A stretch of DNA of 64,000 bases from Qipengyuania marincola. Lineage in GTDB: Bacteria; Pseudomonadota; Alphaproteobacteria; Sphingomonadales; Sphingomonadaceae. The notes beneath the pieces are model-generated. The model did no database searches, was not told the origin of the DNA, and saw nothing but the letters and a program-made list of their open reading frames with translations. The translations under genes and the position numbers were made by a program. Position 1 is the first letter of the stretch, and each line of letters starts with the position of its first letter. This document shows, piece by piece, positions 45,443 through 54,408 of this stretch. Location of the stretch: assembly GCF_029688625.1 (NCBI RefSeq), contig NZ_JARULC010000001.1, positions 868,001 through 932,000 on the forward strand, in the 5' to 3' direction.

Positions 45443-46824
45443 TCCCGTCACCCATTCTCACTGTTGATGAGATGCGGGCCGCGGAAGAGGCGGCAATAGC
45501 GCAGGGAACCAGCGCCTGGAGGCTCATGCAGAGAGCGGGCGAAGGGGCCGCCGCCTGGGTTGCGCGAGCCGCCTCCGGACGAGCGATTACCGTGCTTTGC
45601 GGTCCGGGAAACAACGGCGGTGATGGCTACGTCATTGCGGAAACCCTCCGTGCGCGCGGAAGCTCCATAGAGGTCATCGCGCCAAAGGAGCCCGCCACCG
45701 AGAGCGCGAAAAGGGCGCGGTCGCGATATCGCGGTAAGGTGCGCAGCGAAGGCCCGATCACCCATGCCGTAATCGTCGATTGCCTGTTCGGTTACGGCTT
45801 GTCGCGGCGGGTCGAAGGTGGTTTTGCGACTTTGCTCGAAGAACTATCCGCAAAGCCCTGTTACAAAATCGCAATTGACGTCCCCAGCGCGATCGAGAGC
45901 GATACGGGCAAGTTGCTCGGTCCTCTTCCCTACTACGATCTTACGCTTGCGCTGGGCGCATGGAAGCAAGCACATTTTCTCATGCCCGCGATGCCTTCGA
46001 TGGGCACGAGGCGCTGCGTTCCGATCGGTCTGTCATTCGAAGGAGCACCCAATTGGCCCTCGGCGCGGCCGCGCTTTGCGAAACCCGCGCCCGATGCCCA
46101 CAAATACCGTCGTGGCCTGCTGGCAGTCGTGGCTGGCTCCATGCCTGGCGCGACCCTGCTTTCTGCCGAGGCTGCCATGCGATCCGGCGCGGGCTATGTA
46201 AAACTTGTGAGCGATCATTCGCACCCCGATGCACCAGCGGATCTCGTCATCGAAAGCGATCTCGAGCAGGTACTGGCGGATGAGCGCTTGTCGGCCGTGC
46301 TCATTGGCCCGGGCCTCGGTCGTGACGAAATCGGTCGTGAACACCTTCGCAAGGTCCTTGAAAGCGGAAAGCCGGGCGTTCTCGATGCGGACGCCTTATA
46401 CCTGCTCGACGAGGCATATCTCGAAGGCGTCGACACCAGGCGGATATGTGTGACGCCGCATGAAGGCGAGTTGGCAAAATTGTGCGATACCTTCGGTCTC
46501 ACCGCCGATGGCAAGCTAGCCAAGGCCAGAGCGCTCCATGACGCGACCGGATTGACTGTGCTTGCGAAGGGACCTGATACCGTAATGGTCACGGCAAAGG
46601 GGGCTACCTTTTTCGATAGGGGTTCGAGCTGGCTGTCGGTTGCAGGAAGCGGCGATGTGCTGGCCGGTATCATCGCCTCTCGCCTCGCCGTTCACGGCGA
46701 TACGGCCAAGGCGGCCGAGGAAGGGGTTTGGCTCCACCACGAAGCGGCCCGTCATGCAGCGCCGGCTTTCTCGGCGAGCGACCTCGCGCAATGCGTTAAA
46801 TCAGCCGTGGCGTCGTTCCTGTGA
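45439..46824 (+). CDS. nnr: bifunctional NAD(P)H-hydrate epimerase/ADP-dependent dehydratase
   Basis: Repairs damaged hydrated NAD(P)H. 461 residues: the N-terminal YjeF_N epimerase domain (about 1-200) has CGPGNNGGDGYVIAETLR, DCLFGYGLSR and IDVPSAIESDTG; the C-terminal dehydratase domain (about 215-461) has HKYRRGLLAVVAGS, IGPGLGRDE, VTPHEGELAKL and the AGSGDVLAGII catalytic motif. The fused two-domain form is the common bacterial type. It overlaps the genes on both sides. Confidence 0.94.
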   Translation: MIPSPILTVDEMRAAEEAAIAQGTSAWRLMQRAGEGAAAWVARAASGRAITVLCGPGNNGGDGYVIAETLRARGSSIEVIAPKEPATESAKRARSRYRGKVRSEGPITHAVIVDCLFGYGLSRRVEGGFATLLEELSAKPCYKIAIDVPSAIESDTGKLLGPLPYYDLTLALGAWKQAHFLMPAMPSMGTRRCVPIGLSFEGAPNWPSARPRFAKPAPDAHKYRRGLLAVVAGSMPGATLLSAEAAMRSGAGYVKLVSDHSHPDAPADLVIESDLEQVLADERLSAVLIGPGLGRDEIGREHLRKVLESGKPGVLDADALYLLDEAYLEGVDTRRICVTPHEGELAKLCDTFGLTADGKLAKARALHDATGLTVLAKGPDTVMVTAKGATFFDRGSSWLSVAGSGDVLAGIIASRLAVHGDTAKAAEEGVWLHHEAARHAAPAFSASDLAQCVKSAVASFL

Positions 46825-48032
46825 GCGAAGGCGAGCAGATCGAGCGCATTGCTGCGCGCGGCGATGGCGTCACGCGGTCCGGGCGCCATGTGGCGGGAGG
46901 AGTGCCAGGCGACACCGTGAAGCCTGATGGCACAGTGTCGCTCGGCCCGCATCGTGCGCAGCCACCGTGCCGTCACTTCGCAACGCCTCCTGCCACAGGT
47001 TGCGGCGGATGCCAGTTGCAGCATGTCGACGAAGCAGCATTGCGGCAATTCGTGACCGATCGTGTCGTTTACGCTGCCGAGGGTCAGGGTCTGGTGATCG
47101 ATGAATTGCTGGAGACGCATTTGTCGCCGCCAGCGTCGCGCCGCAGAGCCACCCTACACGGCTTGCGAACGGCCAAAGGCGCGATGCTAGGGTTTCACGA
47201 GGCCGCATCCCGGCGCATCGTCGATTTACGCGAGTGCCACATCCTCCAGCCGGAACTCGTCGCACTTATCGATCCCCTGCGGCGTTTGATAGCGGACTAC
47301 GCCGGACGCGATCCGGTGGATGTCGAACTGACGCGCGCCGACCAGGGTATCGATTGCAATTTCAAAGGGCTGGAGCCGAAAGGACTGGCGGCGCAGGAAG
47401 CGCTGGCGGGTTTCGCGCGCGATCATGGCTTGGCGCGTCTATCGCTCGACTATGGTTATGGCCCTGAGACCATATGGGAGCCCGAACCGGTGACGGTGAA
47501 GCTCGGGAGCGTAGCGGTGTCCCTCCCGCACGGGGCCTTCCTGCAACCAACACATGATGGCGAACAAGTCCTGATCAATGATGCCCGCGATTTTCTGGGC
47601 GAGGCGGCAACGGTCGCCGACCTGTTTTCGGGGCTGGGCACCTTCGCATTCGATCTGGCCAATCCGGCGAAGGTGCTAGCGGTCGAGGCAGGCCGCGACG
47701 CGCATCTCGCCTGCAAGGCAAGCGCTAACTCGCGGCAGTTGCCCGTCCATGCAATGCATCGCGATCTGTTCCGAAATCCGTTGCAGCCAGCGGAGATCGA
47801 TCGCTTTGCCGCGGTTGTCCTCGACCCGCCGCGAGCAGGCGCACGCGACCAGATTGCGCAGATCGCAGCGAGTGGTGCCGAGCGGATCGCTTACATCAGT
47901 TGCAACCCGGCAAGCTGGGCGAAGGACGCGAAAACTCTGGTTGAGGCAGGCTTCGGCCTTCGAAAACTGCGACCGGTCGGTCAATTCCGCTGGTCAACGC
48001 ATGTCGAATTGACCAGCTATTTCACACGCTAG
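46821..48032 (+). CDS. TrmA/RlmD-family RNA m5U methyltransferase
   Basis: 403 residues. The N-terminal TRAM-like part is short; CRHFATPPATGCGGCQLQH holds the 4Fe-4S cysteines as in RlmD/RumA. VADLFSGLGTFAFDL is the SAM motif, VVLDPPRAGARDQIAQIA the motif IV, and AYISCNPASWAKDAKTL contains catalytic Cys361. The target, 23S rRNA or tRNA uridine, cannot be fixed from sequence alone. It is convergent with the hydrolase 1 gene, overlapping by 4 bp. Confidence 0.9.
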   Translation: MSEGEQIERIAARGDGVTRSGRHVAGGVPGDTVKPDGTVSLGPHRAQPPCRHFATPPATGCGGCQLQHVDEAALRQFVTDRVVYAAEGQGLVIDELLETHLSPPASRRRATLHGLRTAKGAMLGFHEAASRRIVDLRECHILQPELVALIDPLRRLIADYAGRDPVDVELTRADQGIDCNFKGLEPKGLAAQEALAGFARDHGLARLSLDYGYGPETIWEPEPVTVKLGSVAVSLPHGAFLQPTHDGEQVLINDARDFLGEAATVADLFSGLGTFAFDLANPAKVLAVEAGRDAHLACKASANSRQLPVHAMHRDLFRNPLQPAEIDRFAAVVLDPPRAGARDQIAQIAASGAERIAYISCNPASWAKDAKTLVEAGFGLRKLRPVGQFRWSTHVELTSYFTR

Positions 48033-48805
48033 TTGCGCAGGCTTTCTAGCAATCGAGCCTCTAGCCATGCCTGCGCGTGTGCCTCCCCTAACGCGTGATT
48101 TGCGTTCGGACAGGTCGCGATGGCCAAGCGCCTATCCGGCCAGGTGGCGCTGAATTGCTGCGCCGTGCGATCATTTTCGGCCAGGAGGATTTGAACCGAT
48201 CCGTCGAACCGGTCCAGGCCTGCTCGCATCTCATTGCCTAGCGAGGATGCAGTCGGCGCCGGCCGTGCGGCCCGTCTCAAGCCGGACGCGAGTTTGCGCA
48301 GGTCCACCCCGCCGCCCAAAAGCCGTGCTATTTCTCGCGGATTGCCCAGTTTCTGGCGATAACGCTCTCGGATCGAAGCGGCGGGCAGGGACTGCTCTTG
48401 CCCATCGTCGAAGGTCCAGGGATTGCTCAGCACCAGCCCGTCGCAGCCTGCTCCAGCGAAGAGCATCAGTGCGCTTGCCGCGTCGCAATTGCCGTGACCG
48501 ATTACGCGCTCGACTTGCGGGGCGATCGCCCGAAAAGCTTGCAGGGCAGCGCGGATATCTTTCGCCGCGTTACGAAACCCGCGGTTCTCCCCCTCACTAT
48601 CGCCGATGCCCCGTCGATCGAACCGCATGACCGGAAAGCCGCGGGCGGCGATCGCGGCGGCGAGCCTCGCCTGACCATTGAAAGCGCCCGCGCGGATCTC
48701 GTTGCCACCACTCACAATCAACAGGCCGGTTGTTCCGGGTGCGGTATCCAGCGTGCCGGCACAGGTTCTGCCTTGGCACTGAAAAGTGAGGGGTAGCCGG
48801 CTCAT
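48029..48805 (-). CDS. alpha/beta hydrolase 1, exosortase A system-associated
   Basis: 258 residues of the alpha/beta hydrolase fold. VSGGNEIRAGAFNGQARLAA and FPVMRFDRRGIGDSEGENRGF mark the hydrolase 1 family that accompanies exosortase A loci. The usual Ser-elbow position reads GHGNCDAASALML, so Cys takes the place of the nucleophilic Ser or the residue is shifted. CPNANHALGE has the His. Substrate unknown; proposed to cleave or release an acyl product of the ACP-ligase cassette. It overlaps hydrolase 2 by 4 bp. Confidence 0.85.
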   Translation of the reverse strand: MSRLPLTFQCQGRTCAGTLDTAPGTTGLLIVSGGNEIRAGAFNGQARLAAAIAARGFPVMRFDRRGIGDSEGENRGFRNAAKDIRAALQAFRAIAPQVERVIGHGNCDAASALMLFAGAGCDGLVLSNPWTFDDGQEQSLPAASIRERYRQKLGNPREIARLLGGGVDLRKLASGLRRAARPAPTASSLGNEMRAGLDRFDGSVQILLAENDRTAQQFSATWPDRRLAIATCPNANHALGEAHAQAWLEARLLESLRN

Positions 48806-49482
48806 CTCGAAGCCATCGCCTTAATGATGTGCGTAGCGAGGGCTTCCGCCTGCGCTGCATCGAAGTCGTTCTCAGCTCGCAACCACAGGGGTCGTCCGCC
48901 GATGTCAGTCTGCTTGATCACCTCGTAGCCGACGATATCGGGTTCTGCGCCATCGGCCAGTTCTTTCATCAGCTCGGGACTCAGGTCCCAGCCTGCCAGA
49001 GTAATTCCGTCGGATGCTCCCGCTTCGAGCAATTCCTCGGCCGTCGCAGTGCGCCCTGCTTCCTTCGCGGAGAGGATCTCCGCTCGCAACAGTCGCTGGA
49101 GGACTGGACGGGCCCCGCACGGTTCGAAGCACCATCCCGTCAAGCCCTGCGGAGCGATCAAGGCGGACGACCGAATGGTCAGGATATGCGTCGCGCGACA
49201 AGCCGTCGCTGCACTTTCGGCGCAGCGACGCCAGATGGCGAGTGACTGATGTCCATGCGGGGCAAGGCTCTCGTTGACACCTGGCAGGTCGGGGCAGAAG
49301 GTATCCACACCGCGTTCATCGAAAAGTCGCATCGTCCCAGCAATCTGGCAGCGGAACTTGTTGGCTTCGTCGAACAGCGGCGGCAGGATCAGCAGCCGCG
49401 CTTCCCGTTGCCGGTCGAAGCTGAAGAGGAGCTCTTCGCGCGTGGTCCCTGACGGCGATGGGCAGGGCCAGTCGCTGTACAT
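48802..49482 (-). CDS. alpha/beta hydrolase 2, exosortase A system-associated
   Basis: 226 residues. LLILPPLFDEANKFRCQIAGTMRLFDERGVDTFCPDLPGVNES is the typical beginning of exosortase-associated hydrolase 2. The core reads ILTIRSSALIAPQGLTGWCFEPCGARPVLQRLLRAE; a clear GxSxG is not seen, so the catalytic residues may differ from classical lipases. Between the ACP gene and hydrolase 1 in one minus-strand operon. Function not established for the family. Confidence 0.82.
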   Translation of the reverse strand: MYSDWPCPSPSGTTREELLFSFDRQREARLLILPPLFDEANKFRCQIAGTMRLFDERGVDTFCPDLPGVNESLAPHGHQSLAIWRRCAESAATACRATHILTIRSSALIAPQGLTGWCFEPCGARPVLQRLLRAEILSAKEAGRTATAEELLEAGASDGITLAGWDLSPELMKELADGAEPDIVGYEVIKQTDIGGRPLWLRAENDFDAAQAEALATHIIKAMASR

Positions 49483-49490
49483 GCCGTGCG

Positions 49491-49793
49491 TCAGCCTGCG
49501 ACCGCCTTCGCCTCGGCGAAGGCGAGCAGCGCACCATAGTTTTCCAGCATCTCTCCATCGATCTCGTCATCGTCGATTACGATATCGAGCCGGTCTTCCA
49601 TCTCGGTCAGCAAGCCCGCGACTGCCATGGAGTCAAGCTCCGGGAGGTGGCCGAATAGGCCGGTGTCGGAGTCGAAATCCTCGACCTGCTTGTCTTTCAG
49701 GCCCAATACGTCGCGCAGGATGGCACGCAGGGTCTGATCGATGTCGCTGCGGCTCGGGCCGGCAGGCTCGGCTGTGGCGGTCTCGGCAGTCAT
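49491..49793 (-). CDS. acyl carrier protein, exosortase A system-associated
   Basis: 100 residues of the phosphopantetheine-attachment family. LPELDSMAVAGLLTEMEDRLDIVIDDDEI carries Ser55 in the DSM motif, the site for the 4'-phosphopantetheine arm, with an acidic helix II-III typical of ACPs. The extended N-terminus (TAETATAEPAGPSRSD) is unusual. It should carry the acyl group activated by the divergent ligase. The ATG at 49793 is chosen because it begins the helical ACP-like part; an upstream frame has no homology-like content. Confidence 0.9.
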   Translation of the reverse strand: MTAETATAEPAGPSRSDIDQTLRAILRDVLGLKDKQVEDFDSDTGLFGHLPELDSMAVAGLLTEMEDRLDIVIDDDEIDGEMLENYGALLAFAEAKAVAG

Positions 49794-49833
49794 TCGCTCT
49801 CTCGGTTTCCCCTGCGTCACAAGCCGGTGCCCC

Positions 49834-50811
49834 TTAGCTCTGCGAAGTTCCGCGCGCAAGGCGGCGTGCCACGGCCTTGGCGATTGCCGGCCACGCGCGG
49901 GGATTGCGCCAATCAAGGCACTCCAGCCGAAAGCGAGCGCGTACCGTTTCCATCCAATCCTTCTTGTACGCATCTGAGCCGGTGCCGAAATCGATCATCT
50001 CCACCTTGTCTCGGTCGATGACGTGCTCGAACATCGCGGCGGTCAGCACGGTGCCGGCCGACAATGCCGCTCCTGCTTCGGTATGGGCAAGCTTGTGGAT
50101 ATAGGCTGTCCCGCCATCCACGGTCCAGAATTGCGCCGCAACGCGCGTGCCATCGGCCGATGCGATGCCGAGCCGCAAACGGCCCGCATGGCCTTCATTA
50201 TTTGCGAACCGTTCGAGAATGTCGGCCCGTTCCTCCACTGGTTTCCAACTCTTCTCGTAGACAAAATTATAATCTGACCAGGCATTTGCGTCGAAATCTT
50301 CGAATATCTCGATGTCGATCTTGCCCCGTTTGCGTTTCAAGGTTGTGCGCAATCGTCCGGGACGGCCTGCCCAGTACTCGGCGAACGACCTGCCGCGGAC
50401 ACCGACAATATGGTTCTCGTCGCAATGCTCGCGAAAAACGAGCCAGCCCGCTTTTTGGAAGCTTCGTTCCAGAAGGGAGGCGGTCCCATCCTCCTCGGGC
50501 AGCGGCGCCAAAATGATGGACGCTGTCTTGCGCCGTAGCATGCGTCCCAATGCTGCCAGCGCTTCCGGTGCGGTTCCGACCGGTCGCCAGGTGAACGAAA
50601 ACCAGTTCGTCAGGCTTTCGAGCCCCTTGGCGCGACGAGCGAGCACCATGGCTGCGGCCTCGTCGCCAGAAGCAGCTTCGGCAATGACCACGTCGTTGCG
50701 ATCTTCCGCGAGCAGCGCGTACCAGGCCAGCCTGTCGAAAGGCCCGGTGCCATTCGTGTCGAGGCCTTGCAGTTTGTCGATCCTGTCGTGATAGCTGACT
50801 TCGAATGCCAC
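49834..50811 (-). CDS. CelD/FemAB-like GNAT acyltransferase, exosortase A region
   Basis: 325 residues from GTG 50811 (GAGGA 7 bp upstream). WFSFTWRPVGTAPEALAALGRMLRR, GRPGRLRTTLKRKRGKIDIEIF, SWKPVEERADILERFA, AAQFWTVDGGTAYIHKLAHTE and VEMIDFGTGSDAYKKDWME are the blocks of the CelD/BcsL acetyltransferase group in the GNAT/FemAB superfamily. Such proteins transfer acyl or aminoacyl groups, often onto polysaccharide precursors. It is a plausible acceptor-side enzyme for the ACP-bound group made by this cassette. Confidence 0.85.
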   Translation of the reverse strand: MAFEVSYHDRIDKLQGLDTNGTGPFDRLAWYALLAEDRNDVVIAEAASGDEAAAMVLARRAKGLESLTNWFSFTWRPVGTAPEALAALGRMLRRKTASIILAPLPEEDGTASLLERSFQKAGWLVFREHCDENHIVGVRGRSFAEYWAGRPGRLRTTLKRKRGKIDIEIFEDFDANAWSDYNFVYEKSWKPVEERADILERFANNEGHAGRLRLGIASADGTRVAAQFWTVDGGTAYIHKLAHTEAGAALSAGTVLTAAMFEHVIDRDKVEMIDFGTGSDAYKKDWMETVRARFRLECLDWRNPRAWPAIAKAVARRLARGTSQS

Positions 50812-50837
50812 CCGTGAATCCTCGTGCCGGAGCCTTG

Positions 50838-52352
50838 ATGCCTGATCTCACGCCGTATCCGCTCGATCAACTGACCGTGCGGGGCGATGCACAGGCGAAT
50901 GCGCTCGTCCTCAAGGATCGGACTCTGACTTTCGGTGACCTGGAGGAGGGCGTGGCTCTGCTGGCAGGGTGGCTTGCAGATCAAGTACCTGAAGGCTCTC
51001 GGGTCGCTAGCTGGGCGACGAAGGGCGAATTGACCTGCCTCCTGCCGCTAGCGGCCGCGCGCGCGGGCCTCGTCCACGTGCCTATCAATCCCTTGCTCAA
51101 GCGGGCGCAAGTCGCTCATATTCTGACCGATAGTGGTGCCTCGATGCTGGTAGGTACTCCGGCCCGGCTTGAATCGCTGAACGCTGAAGATGTGCCAAAT
51201 GACTGTCACGTGGTGTCTGAAGCAGCCGCGATCAGCCAGGCTAGCGCACTGGGCCATCGCCTCGCGCCGTCGGATCGCCCGACGAAGGATCTTGCCGCGA
51301 TCCTCTATACCAGCGGGTCGACAGGCAAGCCCAAGGGCGTGATGCTGAGCCATGCCAATCTCTGGTTGGGCGCCGTCTCGGTCAGCCACTATCTCGGCCT
51401 TGCAGCAGATGACATCACGCTGGCAGTGCTGCCCTTGAGTTTCGATTACGGGCAAAACCAGCTTCTCTCGGCTTGGTATGCCGGAAGCTGCGCAGTTCCG
51501 CTCGACTATCTGTTTGCGCGGGACGTGACGAAAGCCTGTGCCAAACATGGCATAACGACGCTGGCCGGGGTTCCGCCGCTATGGGTCCAGCTGACCGAAG
51601 CTGCCTGGCCGGAAGACGCTGTCGGATCCCTGAGGCGCATCACGAATTCAGGTGGCGCACTTACTACCGAATTGATTGACGCCCTGCGCAAAAAGCTGCC
51701 CCAGACGGATATTTTCCCGATGTATGGCCTGACCGAAGCATTTCGCTCAACCTATCTCGATCCGTCGCTTGTCGCATCGCATCCGACCTCCATGGGACGC
51801 GCGATTCCCTTCGCCGAGATCATCGTCGTCGACGACGCAGGGCAGGTCAGCGAAGCTGGCGAGGAAGGCGAACTGGTACATTGCGGTCCTCTCGTGGCGC
51901 AGGGCTATTGGCAGGACGAGGCGAAAACCAAGGAACGCTTCAGGCCTGCGCCACCAGAGTCCCGCTACGGAGGAACGGCCGTGTGGTCGGGTGATCGGGT
52001 CATCCGAGACGAGGACGGTTTGCTGTATTTCGTCGGCCGACGCGACGCGATGATCAAAAGCGCTGGCAACCGCATCAGTCCGCAGGAGATCGAAGACGCT
52101 GCGCGTGCCACCGGCCTGGTCTCGGACGCGGTCGCGCTCGGCGTGCCAGACAGCCGGTTGGGACAGGCCATCCATCTCGTGGTCCGGCCTGCAGCCGAAG
52201 CGGAACATGCGCACGCCGCGCTGGCCGACAGGTTGAAAGATATCCTGCCGAACTTCATGCAACCTCACTCCATAGAATGGAGGGACGCGCTGCCTACCAA
52301 CCCCAATGGCAAGATTGATCGCGCGGCACTTCTCGAGGAGCTAGCGCAGTGA
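50838..52352 (+). CDS. acyl-CoA ligase (AMP-forming), exosortase A system-associated
   Basis: 504 residues of the ANL superfamily. AAILYTSGSTGKPKGVMLSH is the P-loop, FPMYGLTEAFRSTYL the A5 motif, GTAVWSGDRVIRDEDGLLYF the A7 motif, DAMIKSAGNRISPQEIE the hinge and NPNGKIDRAALLEEL holds the catalytic Lys. It is predicted to adenylate a carboxylic or amino acid and load it on the neighbouring ACP. ATG 50838 has GGAG upstream. The next gene begins in its stop codon. Divergent from the acyltransferase gene with only 26 bp between starts. Confidence 0.92.
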   Translation: MPDLTPYPLDQLTVRGDAQANALVLKDRTLTFGDLEEGVALLAGWLADQVPEGSRVASWATKGELTCLLPLAAARAGLVHVPINPLLKRAQVAHILTDSGASMLVGTPARLESLNAEDVPNDCHVVSEAAAISQASALGHRLAPSDRPTKDLAAILYTSGSTGKPKGVMLSHANLWLGAVSVSHYLGLAADDITLAVLPLSFDYGQNQLLSAWYAGSCAVPLDYLFARDVTKACAKHGITTLAGVPPLWVQLTEAAWPEDAVGSLRRITNSGGALTTELIDALRKKLPQTDIFPMYGLTEAFRSTYLDPSLVASHPTSMGRAIPFAEIIVVDDAGQVSEAGEEGELVHCGPLVAQGYWQDEAKTKERFRPAPPESRYGGTAVWSGDRVIRDEDGLLYFVGRRDAMIKSAGNRISPQEIEDAARATGLVSDAVALGVPDSRLGQAIHLVVRPAAEAEHAHAALADRLKDILPNFMQPHSIEWRDALPTNPNGKIDRAALLEELAQ

Positions 52353-53575
52353 AGCCGACAGGCCCGATCCCGTCTGGATTTTCCACAATCGATGGAGAGC
52401 TTGCGATCGCCGGACGACCGGTTTCCTCACTTGTTCAGGAAGCTGGGGGAACTCCCCTATTCGTCTATTCAGAGGAGATGATCGAACAGCGGATCGCCGC
52501 CTTGCGATCGGCTATGCCCGCCCGAATTGAGATAAATTACGCCATAAAAGCCAATAGCTTTCCGCCTGTTCTTAGCTCAATCTCGAACCTTGTCGACGGA
52601 ATGGATATCGCGTCAGGCGGCGAGCTCGAAATGGTACAGTCGCTTGGTTACGACATGGACCGTGTGAGTTTTGCAGGTCCGGGCAAGCGCGATAGCGAGC
52701 TGGAGGCCGCCATCGCCGCCGGCGTCACGCTCAATCTCGAGAGCGAAAACGAGGCAACCCGGGCGGTGAAGATTGCCGAGCGAGTAGGAACTAGGCCGAA
52801 GCTCGCGATCCGCGTCAATCCGGACTTCGACCTCAAGGGGTCTGGCATGAAGATGGGCGGCGGGCCCAAGCCATTCGGCATTGATGCTGTAAGAGTGCCG
52901 GCCCTAGCGCGTGATTTGGCCAACGCGGGGTGCGACTGGCGCGGTCTGCATATTTTCACCGGCAGTCAGGCGCTCTCGGCCGATGCGGTAATCGAGATGC
53001 AGGCCGAGGTGCTCGATTTGGCTTTTCGCATTTGCGACGAAGCAGGCGTCGACCTTCCCAAACTGAATATGGGGGGTGGCTTTGGCATTCCCTATTTCGC
53101 GGGCGACGAGCCGCTCGATATAGCGGCGGTTGGCGTTGCCCTTGAAGATAAGTTGCGAGGCCTCAAGGATAAATATCAGAAAACGCGGTTCTTCATAGAG
53201 CTTGGCCGGTTTCTGGTGGGGGAAGCCGGGGTTTATCTGACGCAAATTGTCGATCGCAAGGTCAGCCATGGCGAGACATATCTGGTGACAGACGGCGGGC
53301 TTCACCATCAGCTTGCCGCTTCAGGCAATTTCGGGACGGTGGTGCGCCGCAATTATCCGGTGGCGATCGCATCCCGCTTTGGAGCGCCACCGGTGGAAAC
53401 CGCCAATATCGTCGGGTGTCTATGCACTCCGTTGGATCGACTTGCCGACAAGGTGGAAGTTCCCCAAGCAGAGATCGGTGACATCGTCGCGGTGTTTTGC
53501 GCTGGCGCTTATGGTGCCAGTGCCTCACCAAGCGAGTTTCTGGGCCACGGACCGGCGCGCGAGATGCTGGTCTGA
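52349..53575 (+). CDS. PLP-dependent decarboxylase, exosortase A system-associated
   Basis: 408 residues of the fold III Orn/DAP/Arg decarboxylase family. INYAIKANSFPPVLSS carries the PLP Lys67; LHIFTGSQALS (SGSQ-like), MGGGFGIPY (phosphate loop), FFIELGRFLVGEAG and FCAGAYGAS with Cys384 (active site of the opposite subunit) follow in the usual order. The substrate is not known; it may decarboxylate an amino acid while it is held on the ACP. Start GTG overlaps the ligase stop (GTGA). Confidence 0.92.
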   Translation: MKPTGPIPSGFSTIDGELAIAGRPVSSLVQEAGGTPLFVYSEEMIEQRIAALRSAMPARIEINYAIKANSFPPVLSSISNLVDGMDIASGGELEMVQSLGYDMDRVSFAGPGKRDSELEAAIAAGVTLNLESENEATRAVKIAERVGTRPKLAIRVNPDFDLKGSGMKMGGGPKPFGIDAVRVPALARDLANAGCDWRGLHIFTGSQALSADAVIEMQAEVLDLAFRICDEAGVDLPKLNMGGGFGIPYFAGDEPLDIAAVGVALEDKLRGLKDKYQKTRFFIELGRFLVGEAGVYLTQIVDRKVSHGETYLVTDGGLHHQLAASGNFGTVVRRNYPVAIASRFGAPPVETANIVGCLCTPLDRLADKVEVPQAEIGDIVAVFCAGAYGASASPSEFLGHGPAREMLV

Positions 53576-53751
53576 CGGAATCGAGTCCCATTTAGGGACA
53601 GCCCTGCAAAGACTTGGTAAACCTGCGGGAATCGGGGCGTCTTCCGGTCTATGGATAACGCTATATTCACCTTTGCAGCGCATAAGGTTCGCAATCCGTG
53701 CGAGCCGTCGGCTTGCCGAATACGCCCGCGATCGCTTGAGGTAAGAATTTG

Positions 53752-54393
53752 ATGCTATTCCATGCGAAGGCCAGACTGATCGGACACTGTCTTGCCGCAA
53801 CCTTGGTATTAAGTGGTTGCACGACCACCGGCGAAGAATTGCCGCCGGCCACTTTCGTGGCGTTGCAGGAGGGGCCGGGCGAAGAATACGTCATCGGCCC
53901 ACTCGACGAATTGACCATCCATGTCTGGCGCAATCCCGAACTTGGTGCGGAAAAGATCCAGGTCCGCCCCGATGGTCGCATCACCATTCCTCTGGTGAAA
54001 GACATGCCGGCCGTCGGCAAGACCCCCTCCATGCTTGAGGAGGACATTCGCCTGCAGCTCAGCGAATATATCGAGGATCCGCTTGTCTCGGTTATCGTGA
54101 ATGAGTTTGCCGGCACCTTCAGCCAGCAGATCCGCATAGTCGGGGCGACGGAGCAGCCGGCATCTTTGCCCTATCGCGCCAATATGACCGTTCTCGACGC
54201 GATGATAGCGGTCGGTGGTCTTAGCGAATTTGCGGCGGGCAATCGTGCCAAATTGATACGCTTCGACAAGCAGATGGGGCAGCAACGCGAATACGCGCTA
54301 AGGCTCACCGACTTGCTGAAGCGTGGCGATAGCGAAGCGAACGTCCTGCTGCAGCCCGGAGATGTGATCATCATCCCGGAAAGCACTTTCTGA
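53752..54393 (+). CDS. polysaccharide export lipoprotein, XrtA system
   Basis: 213 residues. Lipoprotein signal (LAATLVLSGC, Cys23), then the poly-export domain (YVIGPLDELTIHVWRNPEL, VRPDGRITIPLVKDMPAVGKTPS) and an SLBB-like part (IRIVGATEQPASLPYRANMTVLDAMIAVGGLSEFAAGNRA). Wza-type protein forming the outer-membrane exit for the polysaccharide. ATG 53752, or the TTG just before it, follows GAGG. The 176-bp gap upstream is the widest of this region and should hold the operon promoter, though I cannot define its -35 and -10 boxes. Confidence 0.93.
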   Translation: MLFHAKARLIGHCLAATLVLSGCTTTGEELPPATFVALQEGPGEEYVIGPLDELTIHVWRNPELGAEKIQVRPDGRITIPLVKDMPAVGKTPSMLEEDIRLQLSEYIEDPLVSVIVNEFAGTFSQQIRIVGATEQPASLPYRANMTVLDAMIAVGGLSEFAAGNRAKLIRFDKQMGQQREYALRLTDLLKRGDSEANVLLQPGDVIIIPESTF

Positions 54394-54408
54394 CGGTAGT
54401 CCTGATCC

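Noticed and set aside
53576-53751. Promoter with -10 TATATT at 53662-53667 for the polysaccharide operon
   Set aside because: No fitting -35 box at 16-18 bp; a promoter is likely in this gap but cannot be placed.
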